Positions 52,015 to 59,230 of a stretch of 64,000 bases of DNA are shown piece after piece. Where the stretch lies: assembly GCA_902761605.1 (NCBI GenBank), contig CACWLC010000011.1, positions 1 to 64,000 of the forward strand, given 5' to 3'. Every line of letters starts with the position of its first letter. Positions within the stretch are counted from its first letter, which is position 1. The notes under the pieces are model-generated. The model ran no database searches and was not told where the DNA came from. It saw only the letters and a program-made list of their open reading frames with translations. Made by a program: the position numbers and the translations under genes. Source of the stretch: an uncultured Prevotellaceae bacterium (GTDB lineage: Bacteria; Bacteroidota; Bacteroidia; Bacteroidales; Bacteroidaceae).

Positions 52015-52820
52015 AGATCGTATACAATATCCAGGATATCGTTCCTTATATCAACTGGGTGTATTTCTATTATGCCTGGGGAGTACATAATCAGTCGGAT
52101 GTTGAGAAATACAGGCTGCGCCAAGAAGCAGAGGCTGCGCTGAAGAAGGTAGAAGGGCGATATCATTGTTTCGCACTATTCGATATCTTTGATGCCTGCA
52201 GCAAAGGCGATGATGTCATAATACGGATATCAGATGACAATCAGGTTACTCTTCCTTTCCTCCGCCAGCAACATCCGGGCTCCGATTTCCTCTGTCTCTC
52301 TGACTTCATATCACCTGCAGACATATCTCCCACATCTAGAATCGCTCTTTTCTCCACTACCGTCTCTCACGGCCTCGAGACTGACTTTGATTCCGACTCT
52401 TATGAAAAGATGATGATGCAACTTCTTGCTGATCGTCTTGCTGAGGCTACTGCAGAGCGGATGCATGAAGAGGTTCGCAAGAATTATTGGGGATATGCTG
52501 CTGATGAGAATCTACCAATATCAGATATGCTGATGGAACGTTTTCAAGGTATAAGACCTGCTGTAGGCTATCCCTCGCTACCTGACACAAGTTTTAATTT
52601 TATTATCGACTCTGTGTTGGATATGGGGCAGATAGGTATACGTCTTACAGAAAGTGGCGCGATGAAACCTCATGCCAGTGTGTCGGGACTGATGATGTCT
52701 CATCCGAAAGCCCGTTATTTCTCTTTAGGAAAAATAGGGGAAGACCAGTTGCAGGACTATTCGCGCCGCAGAGGTCTTCCTGTAGAGGTATGCCGCAAGT
52801 TCCTTGCAGCAAATCTATAA
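52011..52820 (+). CDS. free-standing methionine synthase (MetH) reactivation domain protein
   Basis: 269 residues. Matches the MetH C-terminal activation domain: LLADRLAEATAERMHEEVRKNYWGY (~140-165), GIRPAVGYPSLPDTS and LTESGAMKPHASVSGLMMSHPKARYFSLGKIGEDQLQDYSRRRG. This domain binds SAM and cobalamin during reductive methylation of inactive B12. Here it is not fused to the catalytic MetH modules, so it would act in trans or on another cobalamin enzyme; the first ~60 residues (NWVYFYYAWGV) follow the MetH module's own N-terminal helical part. Overlaps dihydroorotase by 4 nt. Confidence 0.9.
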   Translation: MKIVYNIQDIVPYINWVYFYYAWGVHNQSDVEKYRLRQEAEAALKKVEGRYHCFALFDIFDACSKGDDVIIRISDDNQVTLPFLRQQHPGSDFLCLSDFISPADISPTSRIALFSTTVSHGLETDFDSDSYEKMMMQLLADRLAEATAERMHEEVRKNYWGYAADENLPISDMLMERFQGIRPAVGYPSLPDTSFNFIIDSVLDMGQIGIRLTESGAMKPHASVSGLMMSHPKARYFSLGKIGEDQLQDYSRRRGLPVEVCRKFLAANL

Positions 52821-52826
52821 TAATCT

Positions 52827-53972
52827 TTAGAACTGAGGCAGGGTGGGGGAACTAATGCTCTTTACTGCCATACACTCCATCTCTACCAGCCATCCTGGAC
52901 GGCATACAGGAGCATGAACGATGACGTAAGGCTTACCAGGGAAACGTTTCTTATAAAGTTCGCTTACAATCTGATAATCAGCTAAATCGCGCAGATAAAC
53001 AATCATCTCGCATACATCATCGTAGTTGCACTCGGCTTCTTTTAAGAGAGCCTCTACATTATCCCACATGCGTTGAGTCTGTTTTACTATGTCCTTGGCG
53101 TAAATCACCTCACCTTTGTTGTTGATTGATGCTGTGCCAGAGATGATTACATGTCGACGGTCGGCATAGTCGATATATGTGCCTCGCTCGAAACTGACGC
53201 CATAATCGCTGGTGCGGTTAAGATGTGTGGGGGCATAGAGATAGTGAATCTGTTCCTTCTGGATACCTGCAATAGCGTAGTTGTCCATCTGACAGAGAAC
53301 GTTTGGATTAGACTGTCGGCCTCCGATTCCAGTTGAGGCGATAAAATGTGTATTAACAGTGAGTCCTTGGGTGAAGAACACTTGGTTACGGGCACGTACC
53401 ACACCTCCGTAGTTGAGATCGATATCGTTGACAAAAAGCCATGTTCGGATGCAGTTGGCCTCGAGGGTACAACCTTCTTCAAGCAGTTGCAAGTTGTACT
53501 CATTGAAGAGCAGACGCGTCTGGTACTCGGAGTTGGCTGCAAGGTTATGGGCACTGCCGTTCCACAGATGCTTGAACTGTCCGTGGGATACGGTATAAAG
53601 ACCTGCGTTTGTAAGACCTGTCTGGACACCTGTCATCAGATAACACCAGAGGGCAATCTTTGTACCGTCGAGCGGTGGCTGTTGGATAATACTCTTTGCA
53701 CAGTCTGTCACATCGCTTACAATCACCTCATCCTGCTGATTGGCAGCATCGCTGAGGAAGTAACGTTTGAAAACAGCCTGAGTTCCCGGAAGATGTGTCT
53801 CAATAAGTTGGTTGTAGGCATTCTGTACTGCCTCTAACTGTTTTGAGAATGTCAAGCCAGTCTGGCTGACATGAATCATTGTTTGGTATTCTCTTACTTC
53901 CGTGCCGTTGTCAAAACAGAATATTTCGGCACGTGCGTTCTCGAATTCTATCTGCGAGAGGGTATTGCTCAT
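52827..53972 (-). CDS. double Rid/YjgF-fold protein, chorismatase-like
   Basis: 381 residues, longer than RidA (~130). The C-terminal half is a Rid domain (VIISGTASINNKGEVIYAKDIVKQTQRMWDNVEALLKEA...VYLRDLADYQIV) and the N-terminal half looks like a divergent second copy, the layout of chorismatases (FkbO/Hyg5/XanB2). ISGTASI is characteristic of that group. Chorismatases make hydroxybenzoates or dihydroxycyclohexadienoate from chorismate. Alternatively it is a deaminase-like Rid enzyme. Last gene of the minus-strand decarboxylase unit, 4 nt after a LuxR gene. Confidence 0.65.
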   Translation of the reverse strand: MSNTLSQIEFENARAEIFCFDNGTEVREYQTMIHVSQTGLTFSKQLEAVQNAYNQLIETHLPGTQAVFKRYFLSDAANQQDEVIVSDVTDCAKSIIQQPPLDGTKIALWCYLMTGVQTGLTNAGLYTVSHGQFKHLWNGSAHNLAANSEYQTRLLFNEYNLQLLEEGCTLEANCIRTWLFVNDIDLNYGGVVRARNQVFFTQGLTVNTHFIASTGIGGRQSNPNVLCQMDNYAIAGIQKEQIHYLYAPTHLNRTSDYGVSFERGTYIDYADRRHVIISGTASINNKGEVIYAKDIVKQTQRMWDNVEALLKEAECNYDDVCEMIVYLRDLADYQIVSELYKKRFPGKPYVIVHAPVCRPGWLVEMECMAVKSISSPTLPQF

Positions 53973-53976
53973 TATA

Positions 53977-54573
53977 TCAAATATTGTTGATGTCTACATA
54001 TCCGTGCATCACGGCATAGATTGTGAGTGCAGACACACTCTTAAAACCAAGCTTTTCCATGATGTTCTTACGGTGGGTAATAACTGTGGCAAGGGCTATA
54101 TTAAGTTTCTCTGCTATCTCCTTGTTGATATACCCCTGTACGATCAGCGACATGACTTCTATTTCCCTGTCTGTTAGAATCTTCTGTTGCAGAACTCTTG
54201 GCATGGGAGGAAGGTTACGTCCATGTTTATGTGCGTGTTGTTCAAGGAATAGCAATGAGCGGACAAGCTCTTGTTCAGGAACATTGATACAGAGACTGTT
54301 GAACTCGGATAATTGTGATGTGGAATCCAATGACAATGTAAGTACGATGGTCTTCTTTCTGTGTTCAGAGAAAAACGCCCTGTTTTCTATCAGGATGTTC
54401 ATCGCTACAAAGAAATGGAAAAACGACTCCGGATTGTTCGCCTGTAATTCGAGGAAGGAGCCGAATGTCTCCACATCCATAATGGGAATAACGTTTTGTA
54501 ACATCTGCTTCAACCCCAATGCCGATAAGGTATTGGGGTCAATAATTGCTATCCTTGGTCGTCCTTGCATCAT
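53977..54573 (-). CDS. LuxR-type regulator with degenerate receiver domain
   Basis: 198 residues. C-terminal GerE/LuxR helix-turn-helix (LTDREIEVMSLIVQGYINKEIAEKLNIALATVITHRKNIMEKLGFKS, ~133-180). The N-terminal ~120 residues look like a receiver (RIAIIDPNTLSALGLKQML), but no Asp is found at the expected phosphorylation position (FFVAMNIL around residue 55-60), so it is probably not controlled by phosphorylation. Lies inside the sodium-pump decarboxylase operon, suggesting local control. Confidence 0.85.
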   Translation of the reverse strand: MMQGRPRIAIIDPNTLSALGLKQMLQNVIPIMDVETFGSFLELQANNPESFFHFFVAMNILIENRAFFSEHRKKTIVLTLSLDSTSQLSEFNSLCINVPEQELVRSLLFLEQHAHKHGRNLPPMPRVLQQKILTDREIEVMSLIVQGYINKEIAEKLNIALATVITHRKNIMEKLGFKSVSALTIYAVMHGYVDINNI

Positions 54574-54579
54574 AGCAGT

Positions 54580-55737
54580 TTATGATAAGAATCCGAGCAA
54601 AGCACCGGCAGCAACGGCAGAGCCAATGACACCTGCCACATTAGGACCCATGGCGTGCATGAGCAGGAAGTTATGACGATCGTACTCCAGTCCGAGGTTA
54701 TTACTGATGCGTGCTGCCATTGGTACGGCCGATACTCCGGCATTACCAATCAAAGGATTCAGTTTCTTACCCTCCGGCAGGAACAGATTCATGATCTTCA
54801 CAAAGCATACACCTGAGGCGGTGGCAATCATGAAGGCCATAGCACCAAGGGCGAAGATCTTGATGGTGTTGAATGTAAGGAACTCACTGGCCTGAGTAGA
54901 ACAACCCACAGTGAGACCTAACAGCATCACCACGATATCATTAAGCGCTGCACCTGCTGTCTTTGCCAGACGGGTGGTCTTACCACTCTCCTTGAGCAGG
55001 TTGCCGAAGAACAGCATTCCCAGAAGAGGGAGACCTGATGGTACGATAAAGGTGGTGAGCAGAAGTCCGATGATGGGGAAGAGGATACGTTCTGTCTGAG
55101 ATACTTCACGTCCTGGCTTCATCTTTATGACACGCTCCTTCTTTGTGGTGAGCATACGCATGATAAACGGCTGTATCACTGGCACGAGGGCCATATATGA
55201 ATAAGCACATACAGCGATGGCACCCATAAGGTTTGGTGAGAGTTTCGAACTCAGGAAGATGGCCGTAGGACCATCAGCACCACCGATGATAGCGATTCCT
55301 GCTGCCTGAGATGGCTCAAAACCCATCGCAAGAGCTACCATGTAAGCTCCGAAGATGCCAAACTGGGCTGCAGCACCGATGAGCATCAGCTTAGGGTTAG
55401 CAAGAAGTGCGGAGAAGTCGGTCATAGCTCCTATTCCGAGGAATATCAGTGGAGGATACCATCCTTGTCGTACTCCCTGATAGAAGATGTTAAGCACGGA
55501 GTTGTCCTCATAGAGTCCGATTTCAAGACCGGCATCAGCGCGGAAAGGAATGTTTCCGAGAATAATTCCAAGTCCGATAGGGACAAGAAGCAATGGCTCG
55601 AAGTCTTTCTTGATGGCGAGCCAGATAAAGAAGGCTCCCACCGCAATCATAATGAGGTTACCTACTGTGGCATTGGCAAAGGCCGTATAGGTAAGAAACT
55701 CATTGAAGTTCTGTATGATAAACTGTCCTAAATCCAT
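54580..55737 (-). CDS. sodium-pumping decarboxylase beta subunit (OadB/MmdB-like)
   Basis: 385 residues, about nine to eleven TM helices. Family motifs IFLGIGAMTDFSALLANP, GGADGPTAIFLSSKLSP, and GNAGVSAVPMAARISNN with NFLLMHAMGPNVAGVIGSAVAAG at the C-terminus. Decarboxylates carboxybiotin and pumps sodium ions out. Cotranscribed with the biotin carrier and OadG-like genes upstream. Next to methylmalonyl-CoA mutase, the complex is more likely methylmalonyl-CoA decarboxylase than oxaloacetate decarboxylase. Confidence 0.95.
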   Translation of the reverse strand: MDLGQFIIQNFNEFLTYTAFANATVGNLIMIAVGAFFIWLAIKKDFEPLLLVPIGLGIILGNIPFRADAGLEIGLYEDNSVLNIFYQGVRQGWYPPLIFLGIGAMTDFSALLANPKLMLIGAAAQFGIFGAYMVALAMGFEPSQAAGIAIIGGADGPTAIFLSSKLSPNLMGAIAVCAYSYMALVPVIQPFIMRMLTTKKERVIKMKPGREVSQTERILFPIIGLLLTTFIVPSGLPLLGMLFFGNLLKESGKTTRLAKTAGAALNDIVVMLLGLTVGCSTQASEFLTFNTIKIFALGAMAFMIATASGVCFVKIMNLFLPEGKKLNPLIGNAGVSAVPMAARISNNLGLEYDRHNFLLMHAMGPNVAGVIGSAVAAGALLGFLS

Positions 55738-55775
55738 GAAAATAACAATAACCGTTAAACAATAACCAATAACTG

Positions 55776-56237
55776 TTAGCCTATCGTCATGAGGACGGCA
55801 CCTTCCATCACAGTCTCACCCTGTTTGGTGGTGATAGAGGTTACAGTACCTTCGTATTCTGATTCGATATTGTTCTGCATCTTCATAGCCTCAAGCACGA
55901 GAACCACGTCGCCTACCTTAACGGTATCACCGACATTTACTTTCACCTCAGTGATTGTTCCTGGCAGTGGGGCCTTAACAGGAGAACCTGCACCTGCAGG
56001 GGCTTGAGCTGCCTGTGGAGCCGGAGCTGCTTGGGCGGCAGGGGCAACAGATGGACGTGAAACATGCTTCGGAGCCTGTACATGTACCTTCTTTAGTGTG
56101 CTTGCAGGGTTTATAGGCTGCTTCATCTCAACGTCAAAGCGGATACCGTTGACATTTACCTTAGCGATGTTACCCTCTACTTCTTCTATCTCTACGTCGT
56201 AATCGACGCCTTGTACTTTATATTGATACTTATTCAT
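55776..56237 (-). CDS. biotin carboxyl carrier subunit of the decarboxylase complex
   Basis: 153 residues: N-terminal beta segment (MNKYQYKVQGVDYDVEIEE), an Ala/Pro/Gln linker (~65-85), then a biotinyl domain with EAMKM (biotin Lys119). Carries CO2 as carboxybiotin from the alpha carboxyltransferase to the beta subunit. No alpha (MmdA) gene is in this operon. Separated from oadB by a TAACAATAACC-type short repeat. Confidence 0.95.
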   Translation of the reverse strand: MNKYQYKVQGVDYDVEIEEVEGNIAKVNVNGIRFDVEMKQPINPASTLKKVHVQAPKHVSRPSVAPAAQAAPAPQAAQAPAGAGSPVKAPLPGTITEVKVNVGDTVKVGDVVLVLEAMKMQNNIESEYEGTVTSITTKQGETVMEGAVLMTIG

Positions 56238-56249
56238 ATTTTTCTATAA

Positions 56250-57275
56250 TTAACGGATTTCTGGTGTTGTGGGAATCTTTGGTGCTTTATGCGATGTTGG
56301 AATCATCGGTTTTGAAAAGTGAGTCATCTGACTGCCTTCGTCAGCCCATCCTGTCTGATGTGACTTGATGGTGATTATGCCTGACTCCACATCATGCACA
56401 TCGTCCTGATACTGTTTCAGAGCCATTGAGATAACAGCTATATATACCTCCTTGTCAATACCCTTTGTCTTCAGACCGTCCTGCAGGATGTTACCTGTGA
56501 CGTGAGCCAGGTCATGAGTCACCTCAACAGTCTTGGTGATAGGCTTGATGGGCTGGGTGTGGGCTACTTTCTTGGCTGTGTCGAGATGAGCCATGATAAG
56601 ACCAAAAAGCCAGAAGAACAGGAAGAGCACCGCCAGACAGAAGAACACGATACCCATCGCAAGAAGGGTGATTCCGAATCCATGAGGGTCCTCACGTTTC
56701 AGCTTGGCATCCTTAGTCTCATCAGTTTTTATGAAGTTTTCTATGCCAGGTGTGACATTCTCTGCTGATTTTACTGCCCAGCCCGTTGCATTCTGACGGG
56801 CATAGCTCTGGTTTGCTGCCAGAGCAGGGATGCTTACAGAGTCAATCAGTTCTGTGGCATTACCATTGTAAAATCCAATCCATAAAGGTTCTGACATAGG
56901 AACCTTCAGCGAAAGGTGTAACTTACCCTGAGCTGGGTTTGAGTTGCAAAAGAATACCAAATGTTGCCTTCCGCCAATCTGAGTACGAACATCTCCACTA
57001 GGAATGACAATCATACGTTTGATACGCTCAGGAACACTCATTTTCGGATCTAGTACGTTGCGGTCTGTAGTGAAGTACATACCTCGGATATTGTATGTGG
57101 TAAACGAGGTGTTCTCCACTTCTATCCACGCTTCACGCTGTCCGTACTCGTCCTGAATGCTGGCGGTATTGTTTGTCAGCACCTCGTTGATGCGGATGTT
57201 CTTGGCTCCTTGAGCCATCACCGCAGAGGCGCTCACAAGAAATAGTCCGCTGAGCAGGATTTTGATTTTATTCAT
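56250..57275 (-). CDS. OadG-family gamma subunit fused to an N-terminal lamin-tail-like domain
   Basis: 341 residues, far longer than usual OadG (~80-120). Signal peptide MNKIKILLSGLFLVSASAVMAQ, then an exported lamin-tail-type domain (IRINEVLTNNTASIQDEYGQREAWIEVENTS...HLVFFCN, ~25-170), a single TM (FGITLLAMGIVFFCLAVLFLFFWLFG, ~200-225) and a cytoplasmic OadG-like tail. The tail should anchor the soluble decarboxylase parts to OadB. The outward domain could fix the complex to the cell surface or peptidoglycan (inference). Confidence 0.85.
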   Translation of the reverse strand: MNKIKILLSGLFLVSASAVMAQGAKNIRINEVLTNNTASIQDEYGQREAWIEVENTSFTTYNIRGMYFTTDRNVLDPKMSVPERIKRMIVIPSGDVRTQIGGRQHLVFFCNSNPAQGKLHLSLKVPMSEPLWIGFYNGNATELIDSVSIPALAANQSYARQNATGWAVKSAENVTPGIENFIKTDETKDAKLKREDPHGFGITLLAMGIVFFCLAVLFLFFWLFGLIMAHLDTAKKVAHTQPIKPITKTVEVTHDLAHVTGNILQDGLKTKGIDKEVYIAVISMALKQYQDDVHDVESGIITIKSHQTGWADEGSQMTHFSKPMIPTSHKAPKIPTTPEIR

Positions 57276-57296
57276 TTCTTTGTTTGGTGTATTTAA

Positions 57297-57336
57297 ATAT
57301 AGGATATTCTATGATTTCTAGGATAATCTAGGAGGG
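57297..57336. repeat. CTAGGATA-type degenerate tandem repeat
   Basis: ATATAGGATATTCTATGATTTCTAGGATAATCTAGG-like sequence in the 62-bp gap between the OadG-like and AspT-like genes; three to four copies of a unit close to the dnaX linker repeat. Confidence 0.65.
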
Positions 57337-57337
57337 G

Positions 57338-59029
57338 TTATCCGCAGAAGAACAGTACAACAATCTGTGCTGTAAAGATCCTGAGGAACATTGATAGCGG
57401 ATATACCGTAGAGTATCCAATAGCAGGAGCTTCCTTAGAGCAGATGCTATTTGAATATGCCAGAGCTGGCGGATCGGTATATGTACCAGATATCATACCT
57501 GCTATTGTGAAGTAATTGAATCCAAATTTCAAACGTGCGATAGGGCCGATGATAAGAATTGGGATAATGGTGATCAGGAAACCTGTAAGCACATATAACA
57601 GACCATCGCCCTGAACAACAGTTTCGAAGAATCCTGCTCCGGCCTTGATTCCTACTGAGGCCAGGAAGAGCACAAGGCCTATTTCGCGTAACATCATATT
57701 TGCTGATGTGGTGGTATAGGTGACAAGATGAATCTTATAACCATAGCGTCCGATAAGGATGGCTATAATCAGAGGACCTCCCGCAAGGCCTAGTTTTACA
57801 GGTACAGGCATGCCTGGGATAGCAACTGGCAGAGAGCCAAAGAGCAGTCCGAGGAAGATACCCACAAAGATTGTAGCGATGTTGGGCGCATTGAGTCGAC
57901 GAAGAGAGTTGCCCATTTTGTTGGCAACACGGTCTACTGCGTCCTCAGGACCAACCACCATGATGCGGTCACCAACCTGCAATGGTAGTGATGCTGATGC
58001 AAAGAGGTCCATTCCATGACGTGTAACACGGGTCACATTGACACCATGAACACTCGAGAAATGGAGTGATGCCAGCGTCTTACCGTTAATTTTGGGATTG
58101 GTGATGAGGATACGCTTAGAAACCATTGGCTGATCCTGCTGCTCAAAGTCAATGTCGAGCTTAGGTCCTATAAAGGCTGTAATGGCTTCTTGGTCGGCCT
58201 CTGCACAGACAATAAGCATCTGGTCGCCCTCGTGGAATATGGTATTGCGGTTAGGAATGCATAACTCTCCTTGGTGAACCAGGCGTGATACTACGAAGTC
58301 GCGGTTCAGGAAGTCGTGTACCTGAAGCAATGTCTTGCCCTCTAGATATTTATTTGTCACCTCAAGGTGCATCTTATAAGGCTTCTTGTTGGTGTTGGTC
58401 TCTTCCTGAGCCTGCAATTGTTCTTCTTCTTTCTCCAGTTTGATGCCGCAGATATACCTTATTAATATAATAGCACCGATGATGCCGAGTACACCAAGAG
58501 GATAGGCGCATGCGTAGGCAGATGCTATCTGAGGGGCATTGCTCCCGAAGACTGTTGATAATGCCTCGTTGGCAGCACCAAGTCCAGGAGTGTTTGTAAC
58601 AGCTCCGTAAAGTGTACCAACCATCATCGGGAGGTTTGTCTTGTCGCTGGTATCAAAGAAGATATAATAACAAGCAAACATCACAAGGATATTCAGTAGG
58701 ATGGCAGAGGCGGCCAGTCCGTTGAGCTTAACGCCCACTGTGCCGAAACTTTCGAAGAAACCAGGTCCTACCTGCAAACCAATCATGAAAACGAACAGTA
58801 TCAGTCCGAAGTCCTGAACAAATGTAAGGATAGGTGTAGGTGCTGTGAATCCGATATGTCCTGCCAGGATTCCGGCAAAGAGTACGAAGGTAACACCAAG
58901 TGAAACGCCGAAAATCTTAATCTTTCCCAGATAAACGCCAATTGCGATGACGATAGCATAGAGTAGTGCAATATGCGCCACTGAATCAGTTGTCGTAAAA
59001 AGGTCTTTTAACCATTGAAATGATTCCAT
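57338..59029 (-). CDS. AspT/YidE-type transporter with two central TrkA-C domains
   Basis: 563 residues: five or six TM helices (~15-190), two RCK-C/TrkA-C domains (~215-295 and ~300-380; [39 protein letters not shown]) and a second TM block with [17 protein letters not shown] and [19 protein letters not shown]. This is the duplicated aspartate:alanine antiporter family. Substrate unknown; in the decarboxylase operon it may move a C4-dicarboxylate or its product. First gene of the unit; divergent from mutA. Confidence 0.9.
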   Translation of the reverse strand: MESFQWLKDLFTTTDSVAHIALLYAIVIAIGVYLGKIKIFGVSLGVTFVLFAGILAGHIGFTAPTPILTFVQDFGLILFVFMIGLQVGPGFFESFGTVGVKLNGLAASAILLNILVMFACYYIFFDTSDKTNLPMMVGTLYGAVTNTPGLGAANEALSTVFGSNAPQIASAYACAYPLGVLGIIGAIILIRYICGIKLEKEEEQLQAQEETNTNKKPYKMHLEVTNKYLEGKTLLQVHDFLNRDFVVSRLVHQGELCIPNRNTIFHEGDQMLIVCAEADQEAITAFIGPKLDIDFEQQDQPMVSKRILITNPKINGKTLASLHFSSVHGVNVTRVTRHGMDLFASASLPLQVGDRIMVVGPEDAVDRVANKMGNSLRRLNAPNIATIFVGIFLGLLFGSLPVAIPGMPVPVKLGLAGGPLIIAILIGRYGYKIHLVTYTTTSANMMLREIGLVLFLASVGIKAGAGFFETVVQGDGLLYVLTGFLITIIPILIIGPIARLKFGFNYFTIAGMISGTYTDPPALAYSNSICSKEAPAIGYSTVYPLSMFLRIFTAQIVVLFFCG

Positions 59030-59230
59030 AACAATAATAAAATCTCAAATTTGTGTGCAAAGGTACTCAAAAAATGCCCATTATCAGCATTTCTGTGCAC
59101 TTAATTTTGAATAAAAACCGATTTTTTATTTCTTTCACAATTAAAATGGCTATTTTGAGCAAAATGTTTGTATCTTTGTAGCCTGAAAAGTGTAACTTAA
59201 GACAAAACTTATATAATAATAACGTATTCT

